Positions 54,406-64,000 of a DNA stretch of 64,000 bases are shown piece by piece. Source of the DNA: Phymatolithon calcareum (Eukaryota > Rhodophyta > Florideophyceae > Hapalidiales); assembly GCA_977006965.1 (NCBI GenBank), contig OZ345372.1, forward strand, positions 434,001-498,000. Direction: 5' to 3'. A program made the translations under genes and the position numbers. The notes below the pieces were generated by a model. It saw only the letters and a program-made list of their open reading frames with translations. It ran no database searches and was not told the origin of the DNA. Each line of letters opens with the position of its first letter. Position 1 is the first letter of the stretch.

Positions 54406-55757
54406 GGAGTCGATACCTGTTTGACTAACACTTGATCTATTTAGTAGGTGCATAGCATTCCTCCGTAGTAAACAATCCAGGGTAACAACCGGTACTCTGG
54501 ACAATCTTTCACTCATCAAAATGCTGTAACTTTCGTCGGGGGGACGATGGTGACTATGCACGAGTGCATGGGATCAAGAGAATTATGCCCTGTGCTCAAT
54601 CATTCTCTTACTAGCGCGGAGGGGAACAGTGACGGTCTAAGTGAGGACTTCCACTCACTCCAACACTGTTGTTCTTCGCCAATATCTTCGTTGTGCGCGC
54701 GCGCGCTTCTGATGGGTCTTGTAAACTTGTAAAGGAGTATTCGCGTTCTATCGGCCGCTGGATTGGATAGCGTGCCGCAGTCAGATTTGCTTCTCGCTTT
54801 GGTTCCACGTTGTACGCAGAGCAGAGTGGATCTTGTGCAATTAAATTTAATGGCGCCAGAGGTTCGCATGCAAGGGCTTCGATACTGATCACCTGCGGTT
54901 TTTCCGTTGGAAGTGTCGATCTTGAAATCCAGGCAATTTAACACCGTTCAACTTCCTTGAAAATTCTAGGTCATTAAGCATAAAAGCCTACAAGGCGTCG
55001 TGAGGCTTTGTACTTTTGATTTCCGCAGCACCATAAGACTTTTTTATCCCTTATATTAGTTACAAATACTCCGTGCCATGGAACTTAACAGACCATCCGT
55101 CTTTCCTCATTGCCAAAGTCCTCGTTCTTGATCTCCTGTGAGTCGGCCTTCTACAACGGGAATCACAGAGGTTTTATTCCTCAATGCGGCTTGGAGAAAC
55201 TGAGAAGATTGGAATAGATACACGTCAGATGATTTTCTGGACTATTGGTTGTTCTCGAGTTACGTAATGATGACCTCCTGTTTTCTGCATTCTACGTTTC
55301 CGACGGCGAAGATATATTCCGAAATGAGGATAGATAGTGGTTTGACGGCACTTGCGTGCTGCGCGGTTGCAATTTATTTGATGGAAGACAACATGGGACT
55401 AGAATTGTTGGCGAGATACATTTCACGGTCGTCCTCCTGCACTGCCTTTTTTTAAGCGAGCAGTTCGACTGACGATTCGTAAATGAAATGCTCGGCCAGA
55501 TTCGACGGGGTTTCAGACAACGGTTGACAACTTAGACTATCCCCGCGTTCGCGACCATAGCAGTACTTCGACCCATGTGTAAAGCCAAAGAAAAAGCCCG
55601 CGGAGGACTTATACCGCTGGAATCAGGCAACGAGTTAGAAGTAGGCAACATAGTCGATTTCTCATCATGCCCTACTCGAAGAACGTGTGGAGAGGTTTCC
55701 TCTAGAAGTCACCTCCTTGCAGTCCTAAGAGTGTCGGGGCGGCTTGGTGCACAAAAA
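54406..55757. other. Convergent intergenic region, no gene seen
   Basis: This lies between the 3' ends of DDX56 and the nucleotidyltransferase gene. Short open frames have no recognisable domain. Confidence 0.5.
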
Positions 55758-58235
55758 TCATTCGCCCATGGCGGCCATGAAGGGCTGCAAAGCCTCTGCC
55801 TTGACAAACAAAAACTCATCTCCTTTGCCGACGTTTCTTGCGCCGAAGTAACCGCGTTTTAGTTCCGACTTGGTAACCTGGAGAAGTTCTGCCGTTACAT
55901 ATCCGACAATATTCGCACCTGGCCGAAGGGGCTGCTCAATGCATATCGCTGGTTCCCTCAAGCCAATATCACAACTGTCACCAACCGACTCCCTAGATTT
56001 CGGTTCTTGTGAGGACAGCGAGATGATGTCGTTGGCAAAGTCGAACTTGTAAGCATAGAAATGAAAGAACTCCACAAGAAGCTCGGCAATCTGCGATTTG
56101 TTCTTTCCCCTTTTGCAGCTCGAGTTCCACTTTGCCTTCTTCACGATTACGTCGCGCGCCACATGCTTCGACTCCATATTCCGCACATGGTACAGCGGCG
56201 CAATCGATGGCGTTACGCAATGCTGCAAGAAGTGAATGACCATCACCGTCCATCCCAGAGGGTTAATGAATCCAAGCGGGACACCAGAGATTCCGCGAGT
56301 TTTCGCCCAATATTTGACCACCATCACCAGCTCCCATATTCGATGGTCATATTTCACATGCGCCCGCAGCATTTTAGTCAGTAAAATACCGTCATCATTG
56401 GACACGGTTACGTCCACATCCAACTGCGTCTCAGGGTCTTTGTACCGTAGCACAGGCACTTTTGCAGAGTCAATGCAATTTAGTTCCGCCATTTTGAAAC
56501 GGTGAAAGAACTGCATTAGATAGTTCAGTACATTTCGACAAGTATTGCGAATCCCATTTGGGTCCGAACTAAGATCATCCTTCATCTCTCCCGTTTTATG
56601 ATTTTTGAGCTTTGGTAGAGCAATGTTGACATCGAGATCGGAGTGAGGCAGCGCCAGCCCGCACGGCACGGACCCAAAGGTTTGGATTTTGCACCCATAC
56701 AAACCAGCCCATGAAACATCCAACACAATCTTCTCTAGTCGTTCGAGAGACTTTTCGTATTGAGCTTGCTTGTTCAAGTTTCTCCAGAAATTGAGCAAAT
56801 GATTGAGATCAGCGTCCAGACGGTCACTTGCTTTCAGTCTCACTTCCTTCGTTATGTCGTCTAGCTCTTCTAGAGCTTTTGCAGCGACTGCGTCGCGCAG
56901 CTTTTTCACCTTACGGTCCCGAGCCACCGCGGAACGTCGCGCAACAACTTCCATACCCTCAACCACTGTCACTCGGTCTTCTATATCACAGTAAAGATCC
57001 TTCACATCCTTCTGTACATCCAAGCGGACTTGGAGCTCAACTTCGATAAAGTCAGGACGCGTATTGGGGGTTTCAAGATAACGTGGTTGTGATATTTCGC
57101 GCGATAGAATAAGCTGATAAGTGTCCGTAGGATTACTGATGAGATCATAGAGACGTTGAGTCGCTGATGGAGTATCGACGTCCATGTCAGCGTCGGAAGT
57201 ATCTGCTCTGCTTTCTTTAGCCATTTGGACAAGCCTGTGAAGCTCATCAATGGCAGCAGCAGCGGCTTTCCGCTTAGCCCTCTGTTCCTTCCTCTCGACC
57301 TCCTCTTGCAGAGCGTCATTCTCGCACGGCTCGGTACCGGGAGCGACAATTTCAGATATGCCTTCAATGAACACATCGGAAACAGTATCGAGCGTGATTT
57401 GTACTTTAGAGACCAGCACGTCTTCAGTTACTTGGGGAGAGGAGTAGTTCGGGGAGGAAATATCACTGGAGGTGATGATATCACAGTCATCCTCACCATT
57501 CCTTATGATGTTTGCAAGCTGCTCGACTGGGTCAGAAATAATGTCCCCATCACTGCGAAGAGCGCGCGCCTTTTCACGGAATTCGCGAGCCTTTTCATCT
57601 TGTCCGCTCCGGGCCAGACAGTCCGCAAGGACATCAAACGTGTCAGGTTCTGGAGTGGCGCCGCTATCCGTGAACAATTTGAGAATATACGGGAGACGCC
57701 CATATTTCTTGGTCTTCATTGCACGTCGCAGATTGCTCCTCACTTTGCGGTATTTAGTGAAAAGGGATATTTCCTCTTTTTGGGCTGGTTGAGATTCAGG
57801 AGGCAACGGCACTTGATTTGCTTGAGTCATTGGAGTTGGCTGTGGTTCCAGAACCGGCACAGGAGATTGTGGAGATTGCGGTGCAGGTGGAACCACACCA
57901 GAGATTAAATTCCCTCGAACAGGGGATCGTGGTGATAACGGCCGCTTTGCGTCCGCCACATCGGATTCCTTGAGCTTTTTGAGCGGATTCCAATTGTTCT
58001 CCAGTTCGGCTCCCTGTCTCTTACCCGTCCCAATAGTTAGCAATTCCATGCAACGCTGCTCGCCCAGTTCTCTTAAGGTCGGAGAACGCGGCGAGGATGG
58101 CTGAGCCGTGGCCGGCACCTGAGTTTCACGCACTTCCACGGCAGCGGCATGCTGACCACCCAGGCCATCTGCAATAGGAGATTGAGGTGAAAGCGGCCTC
58201 GCAGCGGGCGGCTCCTTGGTTTCCATCGTCCCCAT
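55758..58235 (-). CDS. Non-canonical poly(A)/poly(U) polymerase (Cid1/TRF4-like)
   Basis: The protein is 825 aa from the ATG at 58235; the open frame reaches a TTG at 58340. The nucleotidyltransferase core has TFGSVPCGLALPHSDLDVNI at about 519-538, with metal ligands D533 and D535, and the third aspartate in QLDVDVTVS at about 608. VVKYWAKTRGI and PLGWTVMVIHFLQHC follow, then the PAP-associated block IAELLVEFFHFYAYKFDF. Such enzymes add A or U tails to RNAs for surveillance or decay. The long N-terminus has four SP-rich repeats (PLSPQSP, PSSPRSP, PLSPRSP, PQSPQSP) that look like proline-directed kinase sites. A helical-hairpin stretch at about 160-227 (PDTFDVLADCLARSGQDEKA) resembles a PPR repeat. 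Whether it adds A or U cannot be told. It is divergent from the LdpA-like gene. Confidence 0.87.
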   Translation of the reverse strand: MGTMETKEPPAARPLSPQSPIADGLGGQHAAAVEVRETQVPATAQPSSPRSPTLRELGEQRCMELLTIGTGKRQGAELENNWNPLKKLKESDVADAKRPLSPRSPVRGNLISGVVPPAPQSPQSPVPVLEPQPTPMTQANQVPLPPESQPAQKEEISLFTKYRKVRSNLRRAMKTKKYGRLPYILKLFTDSGATPEPDTFDVLADCLARSGQDEKAREFREKARALRSDGDIISDPVEQLANIIRNGEDDCDIITSSDISSPNYSSPQVTEDVLVSKVQITLDTVSDVFIEGISEIVAPGTEPCENDALQEEVERKEQRAKRKAAAAAIDELHRLVQMAKESRADTSDADMDVDTPSATQRLYDLISNPTDTYQLILSREISQPRYLETPNTRPDFIEVELQVRLDVQKDVKDLYCDIEDRVTVVEGMEVVARRSAVARDRKVKKLRDAVAAKALEELDDITKEVRLKASDRLDADLNHLLNFWRNLNKQAQYEKSLERLEKIVLDVSWAGLYGCKIQTFGSVPCGLALPHSDLDVNIALPKLKNHKTGEMKDDLSSDPNGIRNTCRNVLNYLMQFFHRFKMAELNCIDSAKVPVLRYKDPETQLDVDVTVSNDDGILLTKMLRAHVKYDHRIWELVMVVKYWAKTRGISGVPLGFINPLGWTVMVIHFLQHCVTPSIAPLYHVRNMESKHVARDVIVKKAKWNSSCKRGKNKSQIAELLVEFFHFYAYKFDFANDIISLSSQEPKSRESVGDSCDIGLREPAICIEQPLRPGANIVGYVTAELLQVTKSELKRGYFGARNVGKGDEFLFVKAEALQPFMAAMGE

Positions 58236-58458
58236 GTCGGAGTTATTAACAACTGCAAAGCGGATCCACCCGTAATAAATCCATGAACTGAAGGCACACG
58301 CACTGGAAACTACAGTCGCTTCAAGGTTGCACAAAGGCAAAGTACCGACAGTACTGAACGGGAGGCAATGACATCTAAACTAAATAGTATGATAAATGTG
58401 CACCCCAGGCAACTGCTTGATGCATTCGACCGTTAGTTCCGGTGAATGTCAATCAGCA
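58236..58458. promoter_or_regulatory. Short divergent promoter region, polymerase/LdpA
   Basis: The leftward polymerase gene and the rightward LdpA-like gene are separated by 160 bp (to the ATG at 58396) or 223 bp (to the ATG at 58459), so they probably share a bidirectional promoter. No single motif stands out. Confidence 0.4.
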
Positions 58459-59772
58459 ATGTTTAGCTTTCCGCCAAGGCGGCCTCGGCCTGCCCCGTCC
58501 CAGTCAACTTTTGTCTCTGTGCCTAGTCACTGCAGGCGCCCTCTTCGTCAAATCCAAACTCAACTCTGCGCACGCCATGCCGCCACACCTGCGTCCTCCC
58601 TACCACGCGCTGCGTCCTGCGCTGCAACACACAGCGGACCCCTAGCCTCTCTAGACAACGGCACCTGGTTCAAGTTGATTTGCGGTGCGAGCTCGCACGA
58701 CGTTCCAGCCATTCGCAACACGGCTCTGGTGTACACACTAGCAGGCGTGGACTGCATCGACGTTGCGTGCGATGCGGCCGTGCTTGCCGCGGCGCACGAG
58801 GGCATGAATCGCGCACTCGAGCTCACTTCCGAATCGTCTCTTTCCATCCCACTACTGATGGTATCCATCTCTGACGGCGCGGACCCGCATTTCCGAAAGG
58901 CGGAATTTCCAAGCCCGGACTGCCCCATCGACTGCCCACGTCCATGCGAGCGCGTCTGTCCTGCGGCTGCGATTGCATCGACGGGTGTCATCGCGGACAA
59001 GTGCTATGGATGCGGGCGCTGCGTTCCTGCCTGTCCGCTGGGGATCATCAGCACCTACGACGTTGTGCACAGTAGAGATAGTGTGTGTGCTCTGTTACGT
59101 AATCCTGTCGTGGATGCAATTGAGATTCACACCTGCCAAGAAAATGTTAAGCAGTTTTCTGCGCTCTGGGCAGATATTGAAGCCGTTGTAATGCGAAATG
59201 TTCAGATTGTCGCCGTCTCATTCCCGGACCCTGGGTCAGATGCTCAGTTGAAGACATATTTAAGTACTGTGTGGAACTTGATACGCAGTGGGTGGGAAGA
59301 TGTTTGGGACTCTACTAGACGTATTCGACTCATATGGCAATGCGATGGACTGCCTATGAGCGGGGATGTGGGGCGCGGCACTGCGAAAAAGAGCGTGAGA
59401 CTCGCTGGAAGAGTTTTTGAGGCATTGAATACTCTTGGAATCCCTGGGGATGTACAACCGGCTGGCGGCACAAATGAGGCAACAGTTCCGCTTCTTCTGC
59501 GGGAGGGACTTGCTGGTTCGGTTGCCGGAGTTGCCATGGGTGGTTATGCACGTAAGGTATGTTCATGTTTTGCTTTGGGGTGTACTGTATCTCAATTACA
59601 TGTCCTAACAATGCTCGTCGTTTCCTCGTGAGTTTTTCAGGTGATTCGAAACGAATTAGAGGAACTTTCTGCACTTGGCTCCCTCCGTTTGGAAGAAAAT
59701 GCAGAGATTTTTGCACGTGCGCAACTGCGAGCGAGGGACGTGGTTAGCCCTCTGAAAGCAATCAATCGCTGA
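58459..59772 (+). CDS. LdpA-like plastid iron-sulfur protein, two exons
   Basis: Exons are 58459-59556 and 59641-59772, with an 84-nt intron (AAG|GTATGT ... CCTAACAAT ... TTTTTCAG|GTG), giving 409 aa; an in-frame ATG at 58396 would add 21 residues. I prefer 58459 because MFSFPPRRPRPAPSQ starts a transit peptide with Phe near the N-terminus, as in red algae and glaucophytes. The body follows cyanobacterial LdpA: NGTWFKLICGASSHDVPAIR, YTLAGVDCIDVA, DGADPHFRKAEFPSPDCP, four Cys in CPIDCPRPCERVC (155-167) and a ferredoxin-type CYGCGRCVPACP (182-192). LdpA_C sequence follows. In cyanobacteria LdpA senses redox state and adjusts the circadian period to light. The product should be a plastid stromal Fe-S protein; its role in algae is not established. 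The last 0.65 kb is duplicated at 44.2 kb. Confidence 0.9.
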
Positions 59773-60278
59773 TCTTAAAGGGAAAGGGACCTGCTTCTCC
59801 GACGTGTAAACTTTATCAAAAATTTAGCAACGTGCGACTCGTCGAGCGCAGCCTCCGATTGCTCGTCCGGCTACGGCAAGCTAATCTATGATCTACTTTT
59901 GGAAAGAAAGAATCAGATGCACGTCATTCACTGTAGAAATTAGCTTATATTCGATCGTTTCAAAAATTCAATTGTTTTTTGAACTTTCAAATCTGACGCG
60001 ACTCCGTGCTGTAATTAAGTTTCAAAGTGCACTATTGCACCTTTGTGGCCAATTCCTCAGTATAATTTCAATTAAGAACTTTCAAAACTAATTAGGAATC
60101 TAACGCATTGGGCCTCAGTCAATCCCAACAAGGTGCAAACTCCCAAAGTGCAACAGGGCAGTTGCAGAAGCGTTGATCTTCGCGTGCCCTGCAAGGGCCT
60201 TGGCAAAACCAACACATACACTGCAATTGACCATCTCTTTCTTCTCAAGTATACGGTGCATGTTGTTTTCAGTGCGGA
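59773..60278. other. Intergenic, 5' flank of golgin gene
   Basis: No gene seen. A TTTTCAG just before the golgin ATG (60267-60272) could be an acceptor for an intron in the 5' leader. Confidence 0.45.
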
Positions 60279-62453
60279 ATGTCCATGTTTATCTCTAAAG
60301 CGCTTCGTCGCGCTGAAGTTTTCTTGGAGCAAGTTGATGACCGTGTCGCGCAAGCTTCGCGACGCCTCGCCGTCGAAGGGGCTACTGGCTATGTCGAAGA
60401 CGACGATTACGCCTCAGATGATGAGGCAGCAGAGGGTCCATCACGGCGGCGAGCGGCGGAAATAGCGCGTGCCAGGGATCCTAATTCAAATCCCACTTTA
60501 GATCCGCCACAGGAGCCTGTCGCTACCGAGAGCTCAGTGAAAAGCTCTGAAGATACCGAGGTCTTGAAAAAGGAGCTATCCGCTGACCGTGGGTCTGCGA
60601 AAGATGAGTTGTTTTCTGACACCGTGCCTGCGAAAAAGGAACCTGTCATTGACCCGACGAATCCTCCGGGGAAGCAAGAGCTGGAAATTGGCACTGTCGC
60701 TTCGAGCACGAATTCCGATGCTGTGACCACATCGGCCTCCGTGCAAAATTCTGAAACTGAATCCTCTCGACCTCCGCCGGTCTCCGGGTCCCAGCGTCAG
60801 AACGCGATCACCCCGAAAGAATCTGCGCGGAGTTCTTCCCAGGCAAAAGAGACGCAGGAAAATCAAAAGATTGCGAACACTATAAGACCTTCCGCGTCAG
60901 TGGAAACGTCCGCCGCAGATGACACTCAGGCTCAAAGTGCTGCTGCCAAGTTTCTGATGGGCATTAATAAGGCCAGAGAAACTGCAGGCTCCCTGCTGGG
61001 GGAAGCTGTCTTGGATGACAATCAGTACATCGCAGAATTGCAAACCGAGAATACCGAGCTTCGGAAAGAGCTTGAACAAATCGAAGAAGACTTCGAAGAT
61101 CTTCGGAAGGATCGGAGCAAAATGGTGAAGAATCTGAAAAGAATGAAAGAAATCGTTTCTGAAATGGATGAGTCTTTGCAAGAAAAAGGTGCCGAAGCTC
61201 GCCGCCTGGAGGCTGAACTACTTGAAGCCAAAGACGAAGCCCGGAAATTACAGGAGGACATGAAAGCCAGTAATGCAAGCGATAAGGAAGCGTTGGAGTC
61301 CTTACGTGCGAAGTTAAATGCAGAATTGCAAACGGTTAGGAAAGAAGAAGTTGCACTGAGGGCGGAGAGGAGCTCGTTAGTAGCAGAGAACCAAAGCCTG
61401 CGCGAAGCTTTGAAAAGTGGTCAGGACTTGGAGCTCGCAATCTCAACCGGTGCTAGAAAAGAGGCTATGGAAGCTCACCATGCATATGAAACAGAAGTGG
61501 CTGCGCATCGTGAAACCAAGCGACTCGTGAAAGAGAGGGAAGAGTCTCTAGAAGCTCAGACTGCGCTTGCCGCGAAAGCGCTTGCGGCTGCAGAAAGGAA
61601 AGCAGATGAATGTTTAGCAACTGCGAATGGTGCGAAAACGGCACAGCGAGCAGCAGAATCCAAATTGAATTCTGCTATAACGAATCGAGAGATTGCGTTC
61701 GCAAGGATTGAGGATTTGGAGCAGTCTTTGCGCAGATATGAAGGCGACGACGGTGCTGGGCCACCAGGGAAAGAAGAGCTGGAATCGATGCAAGTGACTA
61801 TTTCCGAACTCGAAAATGCATTAGAGACGAAAAATGTGGAATTGAAGCGCCTTGAAGGCGAAGTCGAAGCAGTGAAAGATGCCATGGCTGCTCGACGCGA
61901 TTTGAAATCACCTCGATCACCAAACATGCGTGCACTGCATACGGCAACCCATTCGGTGGAAGTCGAGCAAAAGTTGCGACATATGGCGGATGCTTCACTG
62001 CGAAAGCAAGCACAATTGGAAGTTTTAAGATCCGAAAATCGTGCATTGCAGCATCAGTTGGACACCGAGCGGAAGCGCACGCGTGAGGCACAGGCAATGG
62101 CCGCTGTGGCGTCGTCGTCGCGCCAGAGTATTCGAGGAGGATTCCGCGGAATTTTGGAAGCTGGTGAAGAGGAACGTGGTGCTCGAGCGTTCGGCATTCG
62201 CGATGGACCTTTATCGAGATTTCGTGCACCGCGAAACTGGCCGCGTCCATTGGTTCGAGGCATTACTGCTGTGGACCGATTTTCCGCTCAAGCGCTTGCG
62301 TTTTTGCGAAAAGAACCGCTGCTGCGCATTGTGCTTCTGGTGTATTTGGTCCTGGCTCATCTTTATATTTGGGTTCTTCTTCGATACCATGCTGAAGCAA
62401 TCACGAGGTCAGCTGAAGATGGAATGACTAAAGGGGGTGGAGCTGTACATTAA
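60279..62453 (+). CDS. Golgin-84-like Golgi coiled-coil protein
   Basis: The protein is 724 aa from an ATG. The start MSMFISKALRRAEVFLEQVD matches golgin-84 in pattern (MSWFxDLAGKAExLLxxVD). Residues 40-230 are polar, Ser/Glu-rich and probably disordered. From about 240 to 620 lies a nearly unbroken coiled coil rich in E, K, A and L (for example TENTELRKELEQIEEDFEDL). The C-terminus has FLRKEPLLRI and one membrane anchor (VLLVYLVLAHLYIWVLL, about 684-700) followed by a short lumenal tail, the tail-anchored layout of golgin-84/GOLGA5. Golgin-84 tethers vesicles at the Golgi rim and binds Rab1 and COG in animals. The coiled coil alone would not identify it; the N-terminal helix and the anchor together do. 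Confidence 0.82.
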   Translation: MSMFISKALRRAEVFLEQVDDRVAQASRRLAVEGATGYVEDDDYASDDEAAEGPSRRRAAEIARARDPNSNPTLDPPQEPVATESSVKSSEDTEVLKKELSADRGSAKDELFSDTVPAKKEPVIDPTNPPGKQELEIGTVASSTNSDAVTTSASVQNSETESSRPPPVSGSQRQNAITPKESARSSSQAKETQENQKIANTIRPSASVETSAADDTQAQSAAAKFLMGINKARETAGSLLGEAVLDDNQYIAELQTENTELRKELEQIEEDFEDLRKDRSKMVKNLKRMKEIVSEMDESLQEKGAEARRLEAELLEAKDEARKLQEDMKASNASDKEALESLRAKLNAELQTVRKEEVALRAERSSLVAENQSLREALKSGQDLELAISTGARKEAMEAHHAYETEVAAHRETKRLVKEREESLEAQTALAAKALAAAERKADECLATANGAKTAQRAAESKLNSAITNREIAFARIEDLEQSLRRYEGDDGAGPPGKEELESMQVTISELENALETKNVELKRLEGEVEAVKDAMAARRDLKSPRSPNMRALHTATHSVEVEQKLRHMADASLRKQAQLEVLRSENRALQHQLDTERKRTREAQAMAAVASSSRQSIRGGFRGILEAGEEERGARAFGIRDGPLSRFRAPRNWPRPLVRGITAVDRFSAQALAFLRKEPLLRIVLLVYLVLAHLYIWVLLRYHAEAITRSAEDGMTKGGGAVH

Positions 62454-62885
62454 AAAAGGGTAAGACAGGTTCCTTGACACGCATTGAACTGACTGTCGTA
62501 CTCTACTTTTTCGTCATTACCAAGCACTGACGTTGCTCTAGTGGTCTCTAGGATGATCGTGCAAGTCAGGGAGACACAACACCCATTTTCTTCATACAAG
62601 TTTATAAAAAATAATCCAATGTCCGTAGGCGCAAGCTGAAGGGAGATTTGCACTGATAGCAATACCCAAGTGTCACGGCTAGCCCACAATTCGCTTTCCC
62701 GAACTCCTTAGCAGGTAGATGACATTAACGGTCAACTGCCTGACTCTGGGTCGGGTCTCCAACAAGTAAATAATTAGTAGTGCAAGGTCGATACCTTGGA
62801 CGTTGAACACAGCAAGAATAAGGGCGCCCGTAGAGAAGAATGCCGCAAAACAATGTACGAGATTCCGGCATATCAGTCCGCAATT
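62454..62885. other. Convergent intergenic region, no gene seen
   Basis: This lies between the stop codons of the golgin and CGR1 genes. No domain or RNA was recognised. Confidence 0.5.
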
Positions 62886-63398
62886 CTACTTTTGATGAAC
62901 GGTCTTCAAGAATTGCTTCTTGCTCATTTTCGCGAGTTTCTTCGGGTTCGTGATAACCACTTTTTGGGCTGACCGGAGCTGGTTCTCTTCCTTCCTCTTT
63001 TTCTTCTCTGCTCGACGCTTACGTTCAGCCTGAAAAAGAAAACAACTGCTCTGTCAGCATATTCATGTAAACGGAAACAATCAGGGACCAGAGTCGTTCG
63101 TGAACGAAACGCACATCTTTGGTTGCCTTATCGGCTTCTCGTGCTGCTGTTACGACAGCCATTAGAGCTTTTCTCTTCTCTCGTTGCTTGAGTCGCTGCT
63201 CCCATGATGGTTTGAAGCTCGTGACTCCGCGAATTCCCGAAGCTCTGTATACATCAATGTAGAAGATTGACCGTTAGTATCGCTTTAAGATGACTTTCCC
63301 AAGGTCATGCACTGCTTAAATAGCAAAACTTACGGCTTCGCGCTCTTCTTCTTCCACGGTCGATGGCCTTTCGAGGATGGTACCTTAGCATTCTCCAT
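62886..63398 (-). CDS. CGR1: rRNA-processing protein CGR1/CCDC86, three exons
   Basis: I built this gene by hand because no long single frame covers it. Exon 1 is 63398-63334, starting at an ATG (MENAKVPSSKGHRPWKKKSA). Intron 1 is 63333-63245, with a GTAAGT donor, a perfect TACTAAC branch site and a TATACAG acceptor. Exon 2 is 63244-63115. Intron 2 is 63114-63030, with donor GTGCGT and acceptor TTTTTCAG. Exon 3 is 63029-62886. The frame is kept throughout and gives 112 aa. The sequence is lysine-rich: FKPSWEQRLKQREKRKALMA, then AERKRRAEKKKRKEENQLRS, AQKVVITNPKKLAKMSKKQF, matching the CCDC86/CGR1 C-terminus (xVVxxIxNPxKLKxxxKKQL). Cgr1 is a nucleolar factor needed for 60S rRNA processing. The protein is short but complete for the conserved region. 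Confidence 0.85.
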
Positions 63399-64000
63399 AT
63401 CTGGTTGCCGACTTCTCTCAGTTTCGCAAGGATGTTCTGATTGCACAGCTTGTGAGAAATGGGAGACGTCGTCGGCCAAAATAGGATCAAAAATAGGCTA
63501 TGATTTTTGAAAAAAATTAAAATTTCCGGTAAATAATTAAGTGGTTGAGTGACGTCACGCGTGGACGAAGTTGTCCTCGCGAACCTGTCTCAGGCAGCAC
63601 GTGAAATATGGTGTTCGACACGCTATCTCTGTCAAGCTGGAGTTGTTGTTGACATGAATTCGTGTGTACTGAACGCTTAAGCACGTCTTCACAACTATGG
63701 ACGTATGCCTCAACGAGGTACAAGCGAGCGTGACACAGGGTTAGAGAATTGTAAATGTAGCCAGTACAGTACTGTATAATGAAATCGCAAGTCATCAGTA
63801 CTAACGGAGCCAATCTCCATCAGGGGACTGGCAATCGCGTTCCCAATCAGGCTGACCAGCGTCGTGCCCACTGGGCTTCTGCTTCGCACCGGGCACTGCC
63901 CAGAGCGAATCAGAAGCTTTTTTATCATGTGAAATGTTGTATGAACTCCATGCAACGAGGAATGCAGCCTAGATCAGCCGTCCGTAGTGAAAGTCAAGAC
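63399..64000. other. Intergenic, no gene seen
   Basis: 5' flank of the CGR1 gene. Leftward open frames at 63517-63955 carry no recognisable domain. Confidence 0.45.

Overview
This is nuclear DNA of a photosynthetic eukaryote, most likely a red alga with a Chondrus-like genome. The evidence is: compact, mostly intronless genes with long intergenic stretches; short introns (about 85-90 nt) with GTAAGT/GTATGT donors and a TACTAAC branch site; a nucleus-encoded LdpA-type iron-sulfur protein with a plastid transit-like N-terminus; and a heavy load of decayed transposons. The taxon is inference. The supplied open reading frames often begin at GTG or TTG, so I moved starts to real ATGs where I could.

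Layout. 0.6-14 kb is a host-gene block: reticulon-like ER protein (-), condensin CAP-G (-), PQ-loop membrane protein (-), PP2C phosphatase (+) and a large KE-rich protein of unknown function (+). At 13.4-14.7 kb a 3' fragment of a Fanzor (eukaryotic TnpB) gene abuts a beheaded Sel1-repeat gene. 15.3-20.9 kb carries a divergent histone H3 gene (start-codon intron inferred), a J-like protein lacking HPD and a decayed MULE, all bracketed by two inverted copies of a minisatellite-bearing repeat. 21-51.6 kb is an accessory region with few genes: a LINE, three hAT elements with defined termini and target-site duplications, a copia gag-protease remnant, an LTR-like segment with heat-shock-like elements, two small secreted-peptide candidates, a duplicated LdpA 3' end, and a nearly full-length but broken Fanzor. 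51.7-63.4 kb is again host genes: creatininase-like fragment (-), DDX56/DBP9 helicase (+), Cid1-like nucleotidyltransferase (-), LdpA-like protein (+), golgin-84-like protein (+) and CGR1/CCDC86 (-, three exons).

Functional links. DDX56/DBP9 and CGR1 both belong to ribosome biogenesis; reticulon and golgin-84 shape ER and Golgi; CAP-G and the H3 variant act on chromosomes. They are not arranged as operons; several pairs are divergent and may share promoters.

The most interesting signal is the Fanzor family. Two copies share about 135 nt of non-coding DNA directly after the stop codon. It can fold into three hairpins closed by an outer 9-bp stem, as expected for an RNA-guide (omega/fRNA) scaffold. 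Both proteins are broken here, so any activity would need an intact copy elsewhere.
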